Origin: Mariannaea sp. PMI_226
Taxonomy: Eukaryota > Ascomycota > Sordariomycetes > Hypocreales > Nectriaceae
Direction: 5' to 3'
Assembly: GCA_024336345.1 (NCBI GenBank)
Contig: JANFOG010000007.1
Span: 62,001 to 126,000 of the forward strand
Length of the DNA: 64,000 nt
Positions within the stretch are counted from its first letter, which is position 1; every line of letters begins with the position of its first letter. The notes beneath the pieces were generated by a model. It did no database searches. It was not told where the DNA came from and worked only from the letters and a program-made list of their open reading frames with translations. The translations under genes were made by a program, and so were the position numbers. Below are positions 20,956 through 32,933 of the stretch, piece after piece.

Positions 20956-23900
20956 ATGTCGGGATATCCAGCGGGCGGTCAAAACGACCGCTACGATGAT
21001 GGCTATGGCCATCAGGGGCACCCTCAAGGGGGAAATACTGATTCGTACTACCAGGATGATCAGTACTACGACCAGGGCTATGATAACCGCGGAGGCGGCC
21101 ATGCCAATGATGGGTACTACGACGAATCGTAAGAACTTACCTCTTCCTCGAATTGCCGTTCAGCATCAGTTCAACTAACTCATACGATGCAGCGGTTATT
21201 ACAACGCCGATAACAACAATCCATACCACCAAGATGGAGGCTACTACGACGGCCACGATCAGTACCAGGACGATTATTACAACGGCCAGGGAGGAGGATA
21301 TTACGACCAGGACTACAACCAAGGCGGTCGTCATGGCTCCGAAGAGGATTCTGAGACTTTTAGCGACTTCACTATGAGATCTGATATGGCTCGGGCTGCC
21401 GAGATGGACTACTACGGCCGCGGTGATGAGCGATACAACAGCTATGGAGACGGGCAAGGTGCCCGGGGATATCGCCCACCGTCTTCCCAAGTCTCATACG
21501 GTGGCAACCGTTCCTCCGGTGCCTCAACTCCCAACTATGGCATGGATTATGGCAACGTCCTCCCTGCTGGTCAGCGATCTCGTGAGCCCTATCCCGCTTG
21601 GACGTCAGATGCACAGATTCCTCTGTCGAAAGAGGAGATTGAAGACATTTTCCTCGACTTGACTGCAAAGTTTGGTTTCCAGAGAGACAGCATGCGCAAC
21701 ATGTATGACCATTTGATGGTTCTCCTCGACTCTCGGGCTTCCCGCATGACTCCAAACCAGGCTCTTCTTTCGCTTCACGCCGATTATATTGGAGGCGACA
21801 ACGCCAACTACCGTAAGTGGTATTTCGCCGCTCACCTGGATATGGACGATGCTGTTGGTTTCGCCAACATGAAGGGCAAGGGCATGAAGCGCAAGACGGG
21901 AAAGAAGAAGGATAAGAAGAACCAAGACGGAAATGAGGCCGAAACTCTCCAGGACCTGGAAGGTGACGACTCCCTCGAAGCTGCCGAGTACCGTTGGAAG
22001 ACGAGAATGAACCGTATGTCTCAACATGATCGTGTCCGCCAGATCGCCCTCTATCTCCTCTGCTGGGGTGAGGCGAACCAGGTCAGGTACATGCCTGAGT
22101 GTCTGTGCTTTATCTTCAAGTGTGCCGACGATTACCTCAACTCTCCTGCTTGCCAGGCCCTGGTTGAGCCTGTCGACGAATTCACATATCTTAACAACGT
22201 TATCACGCCTCTCTACCAGTACCTCCGAGATCAGGGTTATGAGATTCTGGATGGCGTTTACGTTCGCCGAGAGCGCGATCACAAGCACATTATTGGTTAT
22301 GATGACTGCAACCAGCTTTTCTGGTATCCCGAAGGTATCCAGCGCATCGTTCTTCAAGATAAGAGCAAGTTGATTGATGTCCCACCTGCGGAGCGTTACC
22401 TCAAAATACAGGATATCAACTGGAAGAAGGTTTTTTTCAAGACTTACAAGGAGGCTCGCTCCTGGATGCATCTTGTGGTCAACTTCAACCGTATCTGGAT
22501 CATTCACTTGACCATGTTCTGGTTCTATGTAGCTCACAACTCCCCGACCATTCTCGTGGGACCCAAGTACGAACAGCAGGTTAATCAGCAGCCGTCAACG
22601 GCTAAGAATCTTTCTGCCGTTGGATTTGGCGGTGCCATTGCTTCCTTCATCCAGGTTGTTGCAACCCTGGCGGAGTGGGCTTATGTCCCGCGACGTTGGG
22701 CTGGCGCTCAACATCTTACCAAGCGACTCCTGTTTCTGCTCGTCATCTTGGCTGTCAACATCGGTCCTGGTGTCAAGATTTTCATGATCCCTGGTCCCGC
22801 AAAGATCGACTTGATCCTCGGCATCGTGCATTTGGTTGTCGCCATCATAACCTTCATCTTCTTTTCCATCATGCCACTTGGCGGCTTGTTTGGTAGCTAC
22901 CTGACGACCAAAACAAGACGTTATGTTGCCAGTCAGACATTCACTGCCAGTTACCCAAGGCTCAAAGGCAACGATATGTTCATGTCGTACGGTTTGTGGC
23001 TTTGCGTTTTTGGTATCAAAATGGGCGTTTCCTACGCGTATTTGATCCTGTCCTTCCGTGACCCGATTAGGTATCTGTACATCATGAACGTGTCAAGCTG
23101 TCTGGGTGATCATCTCATTGGAAACATCCTGTGCAAACATCAGCCTCTCATCCTTTTGATTCTGATGTTCTGTACCGATGTTATCTTCTTCTTTCTCGAT
23201 ACCTATCTTTGGTATGTCCTCCTCAACACTGTCTTTTCGGTTGCTCGTTCGTTCTACATCGGTTCTTCTATCTGGACTCCATGGAGGAACATTTTCGCTA
23301 GACTGCCTAAGCGTATCTATTCCAAGGTTCTCGCCACTACGGACATGGAAATCAAATACAAACCCAAGGTCCTCATTTCCCAAATCTGGAACGCCGTCGT
23401 CATTTCGATGTACCGCGAGCATCTCCTGGCTATCGACCACGTTCAGAAGCTCCTCTACCACCAAGTTCCCTCCGAACAGGAGGGCAAGCGAACATTACGT
23501 GCCCCCACCTTCTTCGTTTCTCAGGAAGATCATTCATTCAAGACCGAGTTCTTTCCCAGCTACAGTGAGGCTGAGCGTCGAATCTCCTTCTTTGCCCAGT
23601 CATTGTCCACTCCAATTCCTGAGCCCCTCCCTGTCGACAACATGCCTACCTTTACCGTTATGATTCCTCACTACGGTGAAAAGATTCTTCTCTCTCTTCG
23701 TGAAATCATTCGTGAGGATGAGCCCTACTCTCGCGTCACCCTGTTGGAGTACCTCAAACAGCTCCACCCTCATGAGTGGGACTGCTTCGTCAAGGACACC
23801 AAGATTTTGGCTGATGAGACCTCTCAATTCAACGGTGAGGTGGACAAGAATGAAAAGGATACTGTCAAGACTAAGATTGACGATCTTCCCTTCTACTGCA

Positions 23901-26852
23901 TTGGTTTCAAGTCTTCCGCTCCCGAGTACACTCTCCGCACTCGAATCTGGGCTTCCCTTCGTTTCCAGACTCTCTACCGCACCATTTCCGGATTCATGAA
24001 CTACAGCCGAGCGATCAAGCTTCTGTATCGTGTTGAAAACCCCGAAGTTGTCCAGATGTTTGGTGGTAACACAGATAAGCTGGAACGAGAATTGGAACGC
24101 ATGGCCCGCCGCAAGTTCAAGATTGTTGTCTCTATGCAGCGCTACGCTAAGTTCAAGAAGGAAGAGATGGAAAATGCCGAGTTCTTGCTCCGTGCCTACC
24201 CTGACCTACAGATCGCCTATCTGGATGAAGAACCTCCTGTTGCGGAGGGCGAGGAGCCTCGATTGTACTCTGCTCTTATTGACGGTCATTCTGAGGTTAT
24301 GGAAAACGGCATGAGACGACCCAAGTTCAGAATTCAGCTCTCTGGTAACCCTATCCTTGGTGACGGAAAATCGGACAACCAGAATCATTCTATCATTTTC
24401 TACCGCGGAGAGTACATTCAGCTCATCGATGCTAACCAAGATAATTATCTTGAGGAGTGTCTGAAGATTCGAAGTGTTCTTGCCGAGTTCGAGGAGATGA
24501 AGGGCGATAACGTTTCTCCCTATACCCCTGGTGTCAAGAACGAGGTTACCAACCCTGTCGCTATCCTTGGTGCCCGTGAATATATTTTCTCTGAGAACAT
24601 CGGTATTCTTGGTGATATCGCCGCCGGAAAGGAACAGACATTCGGTACCCTCTTCGCTCGTACCCTGGCACAGATTGGTGGCAAGTTGCATTACGGACAT
24701 CCTGATTTTCTCAACGGTATTTTTATGACAACTCGAGGAGGTGTTTCCAAGGCTCAGAAAGGTCTGCATCTCAACGAAGATATTTACGCCGGTATGAATG
24801 CTCTCCTTCGAGGTGGTCGCATCAAGCATTGCGAGTACTTCCAATGCGGTAAGGGTCGTGATCTTGGTTTTGGTTCCATTCTCAACTTCACCACCAAGAT
24901 TGGTACTGGTATGGGTGAACAAATGTTGTCTCGCGAGTACTACTACCTTGGCACTCAGCTTCCTCTCGATCGTTTCCTCTCCTTCTACTACGCCCATCCT
25001 GGTTTCCATATCAACAACATGTTTATTATGTTGTCCATCCAGATGTTCATGATTACTCTTCTCAACTTGGGAGCTCTCCGTCACGAAACTATCCCTTGCG
25101 ACTACAACCGAGACGTTCCTATCACTGATCCTCTGTTCCCTACTGGATGTGCCAATACTCCCGCACTCATGGATTGGGTCTATCGCTGTATTCTGTCGAT
25201 TTTCTTCGTCATGTTCCTCTCATTCGTACCCCTGGTGGCTCAAGAATTGATGGAGCGTGGCTTCTGGCGAGCTGCACTTCGTCTCGCCAAACAATTTGGG
25301 TCGCTATCGCTCTTCTTCGAAGTTTTCGTGTGTCAGATTTACGCCAATTCAGTCACTCAAGATCTTTCATTCGGTGGTGCTCGTTATATCGGTACTGGTC
25401 GAGGTTTCGCCACTGCTCGTATCCCATATGGCGTCCTCTACTCTCGATTTGCAGGCCCTGCAATCTACTTTGGTGCGAGGGTACTCTTGCTGCTGCTATT
25501 TGCCACCATCACCGTTTGGCAGGCTGCCTTGACCTACTTCTGGATCACACTGCTCGCATTGACAGTCTCACCATTCATTTACAACCCTCACATGTTCGCC
25601 TGGAACGATTTCTTCATCGACTATCGTGATTACCTTCGTTGGCTATCTCGTGGCAACTCTCGAAGCCACGCCTCATCCTGGATCTCCTACTGCCGACTCT
25701 CACGTACTCGAATCACTGGCTACAAGCGCAAGACACTTGGTGACCCCTCCGCCAAGATGTCCGCCGATGTACCTCGTGCGGCCATCGCCAACATCTTCTT
25801 CGGTGAGATCATGGCTCCTCTGCTATTCGCAGTTGTGACAGTTATTCCCTACCTGTTCATCAATGCGCAAACTGGAGTTACCAAGTCGCACAACAAGGGC
25901 AAGACCGTCGAGGCCACCGACGCGTTGATTCGACTGCTTGTTATCGCCTTCGCCCCCGTCGCAGTTAATGCTGGTGTGCTTGCTGCCATGTTCGCTATGG
26001 CCTGCTGTATGGGACCTGTGCTCAGCATGTGCTGCAAGAAATTTGGTAGTGTTCTGGCAGCCATTGCACACGCTATTGCTGTGATCTTCCTTTTGATATC
26101 CTTTGAAGGCATGTTCCTCCTCGAAGGCTTCAACTTTACTCGAACTCTGTCCGGCATGATTGCCGTTTGCGCCCTACAACGCTTCTTGATCAAGCTTATC
26201 GTGTCATTGGCCCTCACCAGAGAATTCAAGTCTGACACGTCTAACATTGCGTTCTGGACCGGAAAGTGGTATTCAATGGGATGGCACTCCGTATCTCAAC
26301 CTGCCCGAGAGTTCCTTTGCAAGATCACTGAGCTGTCTATGTTCGCCGCGGACTTCGTGCTCGGACACTGGCTTCTCTTCATGATGGTTCCTGTTATCCT
26401 GATTCCCCAGGTTGACAAGCTACACTCTATGATGCTTTTCTGGCTCCGACCAAGGTATGTGGTATTCTTCTATTGTAACCATGATTGAATTTGACAAAGC
26501 TAACTTGCACCTCAGCCGACAAATTCGCCCGCCCATCTACTCGCTGAAGCAGTCCAAGCTTCGACGCAGACGCGTCATTCGGTACTCCATTCTATACTTC
26601 GTGCTGCTCATCGTCTTCGTTGCCCTCATCGTTGGTCCTGCTGTGGCAGGCAAGATGGTCCCCGACTCGCTCACATCCTCCCTTGAGGATATTGCTGGCT
26701 TCCGTCTGATGCAACCTAACGACCTCAAGAATGACAACACCAACGCCTCGTCGCAGACTGGTACCGGTATGGCCGGCTACACTGGTGCTGGCCTCCTAAC
26801 GTCAACGGCCTCATCGACACGTGATGCTACCGGCAGGGCCCGACTCTTTTAA
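20956..26852 (+). CDS. FKS1: 1,3-beta-D-glucan synthase catalytic subunit Fks1
   Basis: The exons are 20956-21128, 21193-26454 and 26516-26852, giving 1,923 residues. The protein makes the main wall polymer, beta-1,3-glucan, from UDP-glucose at the plasma membrane with Rho1 as regulator, and is the echinocandin target. The N-terminus is a Gly/Tyr/Asp/Gln-rich cytosolic tail. A first membrane cluster begins near residue 490, a large central cytosolic glucan-synthase domain follows (for example [20 protein letters not shown]), and a second membrane cluster runs from about 1330 to the end. Hot spot 1 reads YLILSFRDP (674-682) and hot spot 2 begins DWVYRCILS (1385). The length is normal for filamentous ascomycetes. 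The start is fixed by the Tyr/Gly-rich exon 1, which lies in frame across a GTAAGA-GCAG intron. A 5'-untranslated intron is likely. LCB1 lies downstream on the same strand. Confidence 0.97.
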
Positions 26853-28194
26853 GGTCGCAAACATGTACCATAGAAGCTTTTGCCTAGTGGAAGTAGTAGT
26901 AAGACAAGAATGATGGTTTTTTGTCTGCTGACTATCTCGACGGGACGCTATGGGTGCGCCTTTGTGTTTAAGTGAGTAGAGGTTGCTGGCATACATATAC
27001 ACGCATAAGAAGCGTGTTGCCAAATTTTTAGTTTCGGTTGGGTTTGACAAGATTGGCACCCACTTGGGCAAAGTATAAGGAAGTACAACAAGCGAAGAGA
27101 AGAGACCAGACACTGGCTGCGCTGGCCCCTGTGGGAAGGGAAATGAAAAGGGTACGCGAGAAACACAGCAAGCCCGTCAGGAGAAGATTCAAGGTCCAAT
27201 CTTGCGCGTAATGCGCATCATAATGTGTACAATGAGGAACATAGTAGCTTTTTTCTTTTAGACGGATAAGGGAATGATTTTCTGTTCAATTTCTCTCTTT
27301 TATTTTTAGACAATAGGTGCATTAAGTTGGCTATTCTTCACATTATTCGAAGACTACTAGATCTGTGATGATATGCTCTGACCCTTCCGTGACATGACCA
27401 TTTAACGTGAAACAGGCGAGCGTGTAGTAGATGCGAAGCATCATGCCTGGCGTCCAACAGCGAGAGGGAATGTACCGAAGCATCCGGGTGACGGCACATG
27501 GCAAGAATAAATCTGCCTAGGTCCGTAGGCTGGTAAAGTAGGTAGTGGGTACAGATTACTGTGCTGTACTGTAGGCACAGGTAGGTTGATGGTCCACAAA
27601 AGCCATCCAGTGGGTATTTTGTCATGCAATATTCAGGGCGGGATCCCCTGTGAAGAGATTGAGAGGCCGCCTGTTTCAAGTCCCACTGGGCAGCTTTCAA
27701 TGGCTCCCCAGGGCCAAGACCCACTGATTTCCACTCAGCCAGGACCCGTTCGGCTCGAACTTTTACAGATTCTGCCGCCCTACCTCCTCTGGTACAGTCA
27801 GGTACCTAGGTCGTTACCTTACGTACTTTAGGTTGGTTCCGTTCACGCCGACCGGCCTATCAGAGCGTCGAATTTTGCCAACTGTCAATCGGAAATTGAG
27901 CCCCCTTCTCCTTGGAGAGAAAGGCAAGAAGTGCAACCATCGCTCACCAACTTCAACATCGCATTCACGACATCACCCAGCGATTTGTTGTTGCCCCCGC
28001 AAGTTTCAGCAGGAGGACACGGAGAAACTACTTGCGAGTAGTGTTGAGGATAGAAACGGCCATCGATCGAGTGCAACGACACCCAGCCTGATCAACCAAA
28101 ACTTCACAAGAACGTCGTCTTCGAACCGACTGACAACCGGAGAACCTCTAGACGCAAATACCCTCGGGGAAGTGCTGAGAACATCGCCAACAAA
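26853..28194. promoter_or_regulatory. FKS1 to LCB1 intergenic region
   Basis: This holds the FKS1 3' end and the LCB1 promoter. A GGTACCTAGG motif lies at 27801-27810. The 250 bp before the LCB1 start are rich in AACTTC/ACAAC-type sequence and contain no obvious upstream ATG close to the start. I see no further gene. Confidence 0.5.
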
Positions 28195-29915
28195 ATGGAA
28201 GTCGATGCCCTCCAGGCCCGCCTAGCGGAACTTCTTGACCAGGCCCTGGTCACCTTTCAAAAGGTTCCTGGTTCCGCCGTCGTCACCCGCTATATCCAGT
28301 CTAGTTATCAGAACGACCCTGTGCGGTCCGCCATCGAACTCGTCCTCCTTCTCTTTTTCATCCGGTATCTCATGTCACCATCGTACTCAACACATAAGCA
28401 GAATTTTGTCAAGCTGCGTGAGGATGAGATTGAGGAGTTGGTAGACGAGTGGACGCCTGAGCCCCTGGTTTCGGATCAGACAAGTTTTGAGACTGTCGAG
28501 AGTGAACGGCTCCCTGTCCTGGTTGGGTGAGTAGCTACCCCGTCCCTGTCTGCTCTCTCATCTTGGGAACTAGCCCATTAAACAAAAGAGCGAACATTGC
28601 CTAATCTTGCGATCGTGTAGACCTTCCGGACCTAGGACAAAACTCGCCAACGGCCGAACCGTTGCCAACCTCGCCTCGTTTAACTTCTATAACTTCAACA
28701 GCAATGAGCAAATCAAAGATAAGGCTATCCAGGTTCTGCGCACTTACGGTGTTGGTCCTTGTGGACCACCTCAGTTCTATGGCACCCAGGATGTCCACAT
28801 GAAGACCGAATCCGACATTGCTACCTACCTGGGCACTGAGGGCTGCATCGTCTACGCTCAAGCTTTCTCCACCATCTCCAGTGTCATCCCCTCTTTCTGC
28901 AAGCGTGGCGATGTGATAATTGCCGACCGGGAAGTGAACTTCTCTATTCGCAAAGGCCTTGAAATTTCTCGAAGCAACATCCGCTGGTATAACCATGGCG
29001 ATATGGAGGATCTTGAGCGTGTGATGAAGGCTGTATCCAAGGAGCAGGCCAAGAATAAGAAGCTCACGCGTCGGTTCGTTGTTACCGAAGGTTTGTTTGA
29101 GCTGACCGGTGATGAGGTGGACTTACCCAAACTTGTTGAACTCAAGGAGAAGTACAAGTTCCGCGTTATCCTTGACGAGACTTGGTCATTTGGTGTCCTT
29201 GGCCGCACCGGTCGTGGTGTTACCGAGGCTCAGAACGTTGATCCTCAAGCCGTCGATATGATTATTGGTTCTCTTGCTGGTCCTCTTTGCGCCGGAGGCG
29301 GTTTCTGTGCCGGCCCTAAGGATGTTGTTGAGCACCAGCGCATCACTTCGTCTTCGTACACCTTCTCCGCCGCTCTGCCAGCTATGCTAGCTGTTACTGC
29401 CAGCGAGACGCTTAACCTACTCCAGTCCAACCCTGATATTCTGACTCAGTGCCGCGACAACATCAAGACTATGAAGGCACAGCTCGACCCTCGCAGTGAT
29501 TGGGTTACGTGCATCAGTGCTCCTGAGAATCCTGTGATGCTTCTCGTGCTTAAGCCTGAGGTGGTCATGGCTCGAAAGTTGGAGCTGGATGACCAAGAAA
29601 GAATTCTCCTTGACTGTGTCGAAGAGGTACGTGTAGTTTGAAATCACTCGAATGTATGGAAAGGTTTACGTTATGGATGCTAACGACCCACTCTCCTTCT
29701 AGGCTCTCGTCAATGGAGTCATGATTACTCGAACCAAGACGCGACCATTTGCGAATGTCATTAAGCCCAAGGATGGAGACTGGTTTGCCCAGCCATCGCT
29801 CCGAGTCTGCATCACCTCAGGTCTGTCTAAGAAGGATATTGAGAAGGCGGGTGTGACAATCCGCCACGCCATTACCAAGGTCATGACACGCAAGACTAGC
29901 AACAAGGCAACATAA
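28195..29915 (+). CDS. LCB1: Serine palmitoyltransferase subunit Lcb1
   Basis: The exons are 28195-28526, 28621-29626 and 29703-29915, giving 516 residues. Lcb1 pairs with Lcb2 in the ER membrane to condense serine with palmitoyl-CoA, the first step of sphingolipid synthesis. The N-terminus has a hydrophobic membrane segment (SAIELVLLLFFIRYLMS). The aminotransferase-fold body contains YGVGPCGPPQFYGTQDVH, whose Cys corresponds to the residue altered in human SPTLC1 neuropathy (C133), and LDETWSFGVLGRTGRG. Where the catalytic subunit carries the PLP lysine, this protein has SLAGPLCAGGGF without Lys, as expected for the non-catalytic Lcb1 subunit. Introns are GT-AG. The gene sits 1.3 kb after FKS1 and 1.9 kb before a GH17 gene on the same strand. 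Confidence 0.96.
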
Positions 29916-31799
29916 ATTCTCCACAGGAGAAAATTTTCTGTGTTGTACGAGTAGTTTGTGAGTAGAGGAAGGATAATGTGGTGTGTCCAGACAAGGCGGG
30001 GCAGGCTGTATATACGAAGCTGAAGGTTACATGCATAATTGGAAAAGCTTACTAGGAAAGCTACTCACTTAATGACTAATAAATAGATCGGGATTCAAAT
30101 TCAGCTTTACACCTACGCGTGTTTTATGCACTCATCTGCATGAGGAAATTCTTGGTGACGTTATCATGAAGTAAGTCAGCGGTGCATGGTGAATCAGCCA
30201 GCCCCTGGTTCGGAGGCGCGCATAAGCTACTGGGGCCGCCAGGAACGGTGAGAAGTCGATAGGCCTTGTGGAGTTGGTTTTTTTCCTAGCAGCAACAAAG
30301 CCACAAGCACAGGCCAGGGCAGATATGCTACTGGTTGGATCCAAACGCCACCCAACGCATACCTCCATGGTACAGATGAAGTGGGCTAGATATTGGACAA
30401 CTCAGTGCTTTTGACGATTTCCACCATATGCGATTGGTCATTTTGCTCTTGTCGTTGATTTTCTTTTCTTTTTACCCTTTTCTGGTTCCCGTAGTAGAAG
30501 TCTGAAGGGTGACAGACTTTTTCTTTTGTTCATGGATGACGGTGTCTCTCTTCCTCCCTCCATCGCGCTCCCCCTTCCCCCTTCTCTGCGCCATCTCGAC
30601 CCAGCGATTCTGGTGATGATTGCACACAACGCAAGAGCAGAATTGAGCAATGGGAGAAGAATTGGGAAGTTGACTTCATACCCTGATTCGTCCAGTGTCA
30701 TCTGAGGGAACGGAACGAAAGAAAAGCCGTCTTCCATTCTTTTCCTTGCTCTTTTCCCTCTTTTTGTCCCTCCCCTTTTCTTTTTGTCTGAGACATTACT
30801 GTCGTTCCTCATCTGTGCCAAGTCTCGCCTGGGCAAGCCACATAACGTAGCCCACCTCTAAGGGCGTCATTGGTTCTGGCTGCCCGTACTCAGGGAGGAC
30901 TCCATTCCTGCTCGACGATTCGATTGGGGGCTGGACGATAGCTGTAGAGTTGTTTTTCTTCGGACTTGGGAATGCTTGAGATAAAAGAATCCGCAAAATA
31001 CCTCGAGGGAGAAAATGAAGGACGTGAGAGTGGCTGTCAATAGGATCGCCCAAACACAACGCGATACATGCAAACCGATGTGCAAGCCGCTTTCTTCTCC
31101 TTTCTGGCTGTGACACTTCAGTTTGTAAAAATGGCTGGTTGATGATTCTCCTTCACAGCAGGTTTATACGTAGTGTGTAGTACGACAACCAAGACACCCC
31201 GGCCGGGAACTTATGCACAGGGAAAGCGCGGATATGCATCCCGTCTCTTGTACTTGCCTCCTTATAGGTCCAGCCAGCTCACGGAAGGAGGGAAGGTTGA
31301 GCCAAGACCCAAGACACACGTTGCTTTCCTTTTCCCGCCCTTTCTACGTATCTCTCTCTCGTCTACTGTCTGGTACCTTACCTACTGTACGTATCAGTCT
31401 GTTTATTTAATTAGGTAGGGCCTCCCTGCTCCAACATCCTCTGGCTTCCCTTCTGCTTTCGCCTCCCTTTTTCACACACTCTTTTTCTCAACATCAACCA
31501 CCCTGACGGGCACCACTCATTTTTCTACCGCCTCTTCCCCTCGTTTTGCTATCATATCGTCTACATTCATTTTATTATTTCCCCATATCTCAGCGATATA
31601 GGCATTTTGCTGTTCTTACATACAAGAGACATTGTCTCCATACATTCATTCGTTCTACGTGTTGTGTGTATGTAGTTCCTCTTTGGATCCATCACCAACC
31701 ACCACCATCCTTTGGAAAATTTGAGGCAGAGGAGAAGAATAGGGGCAGCTGTTTTCACACTCCTTACACGTATATACTCATATACCTGATTGATTCATC
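29916..31799. other. LCB1 to GH17 intergenic region
   Basis: No supported gene. The plus strand of 31430-31600 is strongly pyrimidine-rich and probably forms the GH17 leader. A minus-strand frame ending at 30796 has a protein-like end (EPMTPLEVGYVMWLAQ) but no upstream ATG or convincing splice, so I leave it uncalled. Homopolymer-rich purine/pyrimidine blocks occupy 30460-30790. Confidence 0.5.
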
Positions 31800-32933
31800 A
31801 TGGCCCTTGTCAAGGCTTTTGTGTCGGCATTGAGCTTGGCTGCTCTTGGCACTGCGGCGCCTACCCGTAAGTTGTGTCTGTCCACCAATTCTGCAAGCCT
31901 CACTGACTGACTTTACGTCTCGTTATCCCAAAGACCATCAAGGCCACAAGTGAGATTTGGTTCCCGTAAATGGTTTCCCCCGGTCAGCTACTAATATGAA
32001 TCCAGCGGTCTTTTTGTCACTCTGCGGAGTGTTTCGACAATCACTCGATACATCTACGGACCAGCTCCGACTGTTCCCCCTCCAGTTGCAAACAATGCCC
32101 AGTCCAAGACCAAGGTAAAACCCGGCCACGAAACTCTGCCTGGCGTCTCTTACGCCCCTTACCGCGGCGACAATGGTTGCAAATCATCCCAAGAGGTCCA
32201 AGATGATTTCCAGGAGCTCGCTGGTCACTACTCGCTGGTCCGTATCTACGGCACCGACTGTGACCAGATCGTCAACGTCTACAATGCTGCCAAGAAGGTC
32301 GGCATCAAAAAGCTCTATCTTGGTATTTGGAATATCAATGATGCTGCCGCTGAGGCCAAGAAGATCATTGACGGCATCCACGGCGACTGGAAAATCGTCA
32401 GCACAGTTAGTGTTGGCAATGAACTTGTCAACAGTGGTGGTGCCAGCCCTGAGCAGGTTGTCGCTGCAGTCAACCAGGTTCGCAGCATCCTCCGTGCCGC
32501 CGGGTATCAGGGACCAGTTGTTACCGTTGACACCTTCAATGCCGTGGCCGCGCACCCTGAGCTTTGCGAAGCATCCGATCACTGCGCTATCAACGCCCAC
32601 GCCTTCTTCGACGCAACTATCACTGCCGACCAGGCCGGCCCCTGGCTTGCCAAGACCGTTGAAAATATCAAATCTGTTGCTCCTGGAAAGAAGATCATCG
32701 TGACTGAGTCTGGTTGGCCCCATCAGGGTACGGCCAATGGCCAAGCTGTTCCTGGTCCCAGCCAGCAGCTTGAGGCTATCAATTCCATCAAGTCAGCCTT
32801 CGCAAATAACATCGGCGACGTCGTTCTCTTCTCCGCTTTCAACTGCCCCTGGAAGAAGGCTGAACCTAATACCTTTTATGCCGAACCCTACTGGGGCATT
32901 GGTGGCCGCATGTCCAAGTCGGATACCTACTAG
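31800..32933 (+). CDS. Secreted GH17 beta-1,3-glucanase/glucanosyltransferase
   Basis: The exons are 31800-31866, 31934-31949 and 32006-32933, giving 336 residues. The N-terminus is a classic signal peptide (MALVKAFVSALSLAALGTAA, cleavage probably near AAP-T). A short linker (YGPAPTVPPPVANNAQSK) precedes the catalytic (beta/alpha)8 domain starting at LPGVSYAPYRGDNGCKS. The likely acid/base is Glu167 in VGNELVNSGG, and the nucleophile is Glu262 in VTESGWPHQG. It belongs with the fungal Scw4/Scw10/Bgl2-type wall enzymes that trim or rearrange beta-1,3-glucan. No GPI signal is seen at the end (SKSDTY). The 16-nt second exon is needed: skipping it shifts the frame and hits stops. Introns carry GTAAGT/GTGAGA 5' sites and a CTACTAAT branch. 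Confidence 0.92.

Noticed and set aside
21605..22537. Long antisense frame within FKS1 (also 24206-25084)
   Set aside because: Shadow of codon bias in the highly expressed sense gene; no motif, and the sense frame is certain.
30796..31116. Minus-strand open frame with a protein-like end (EPMTPLEVGYVMWLAQ)
   Set aside because: There is no ATG in the frame upstream of the protein-like part, and the possible splice joins to a neighbouring hydrophobic frame give introns of 44 or 71 nt without a clear branch point; that frame also lacks an ATG.
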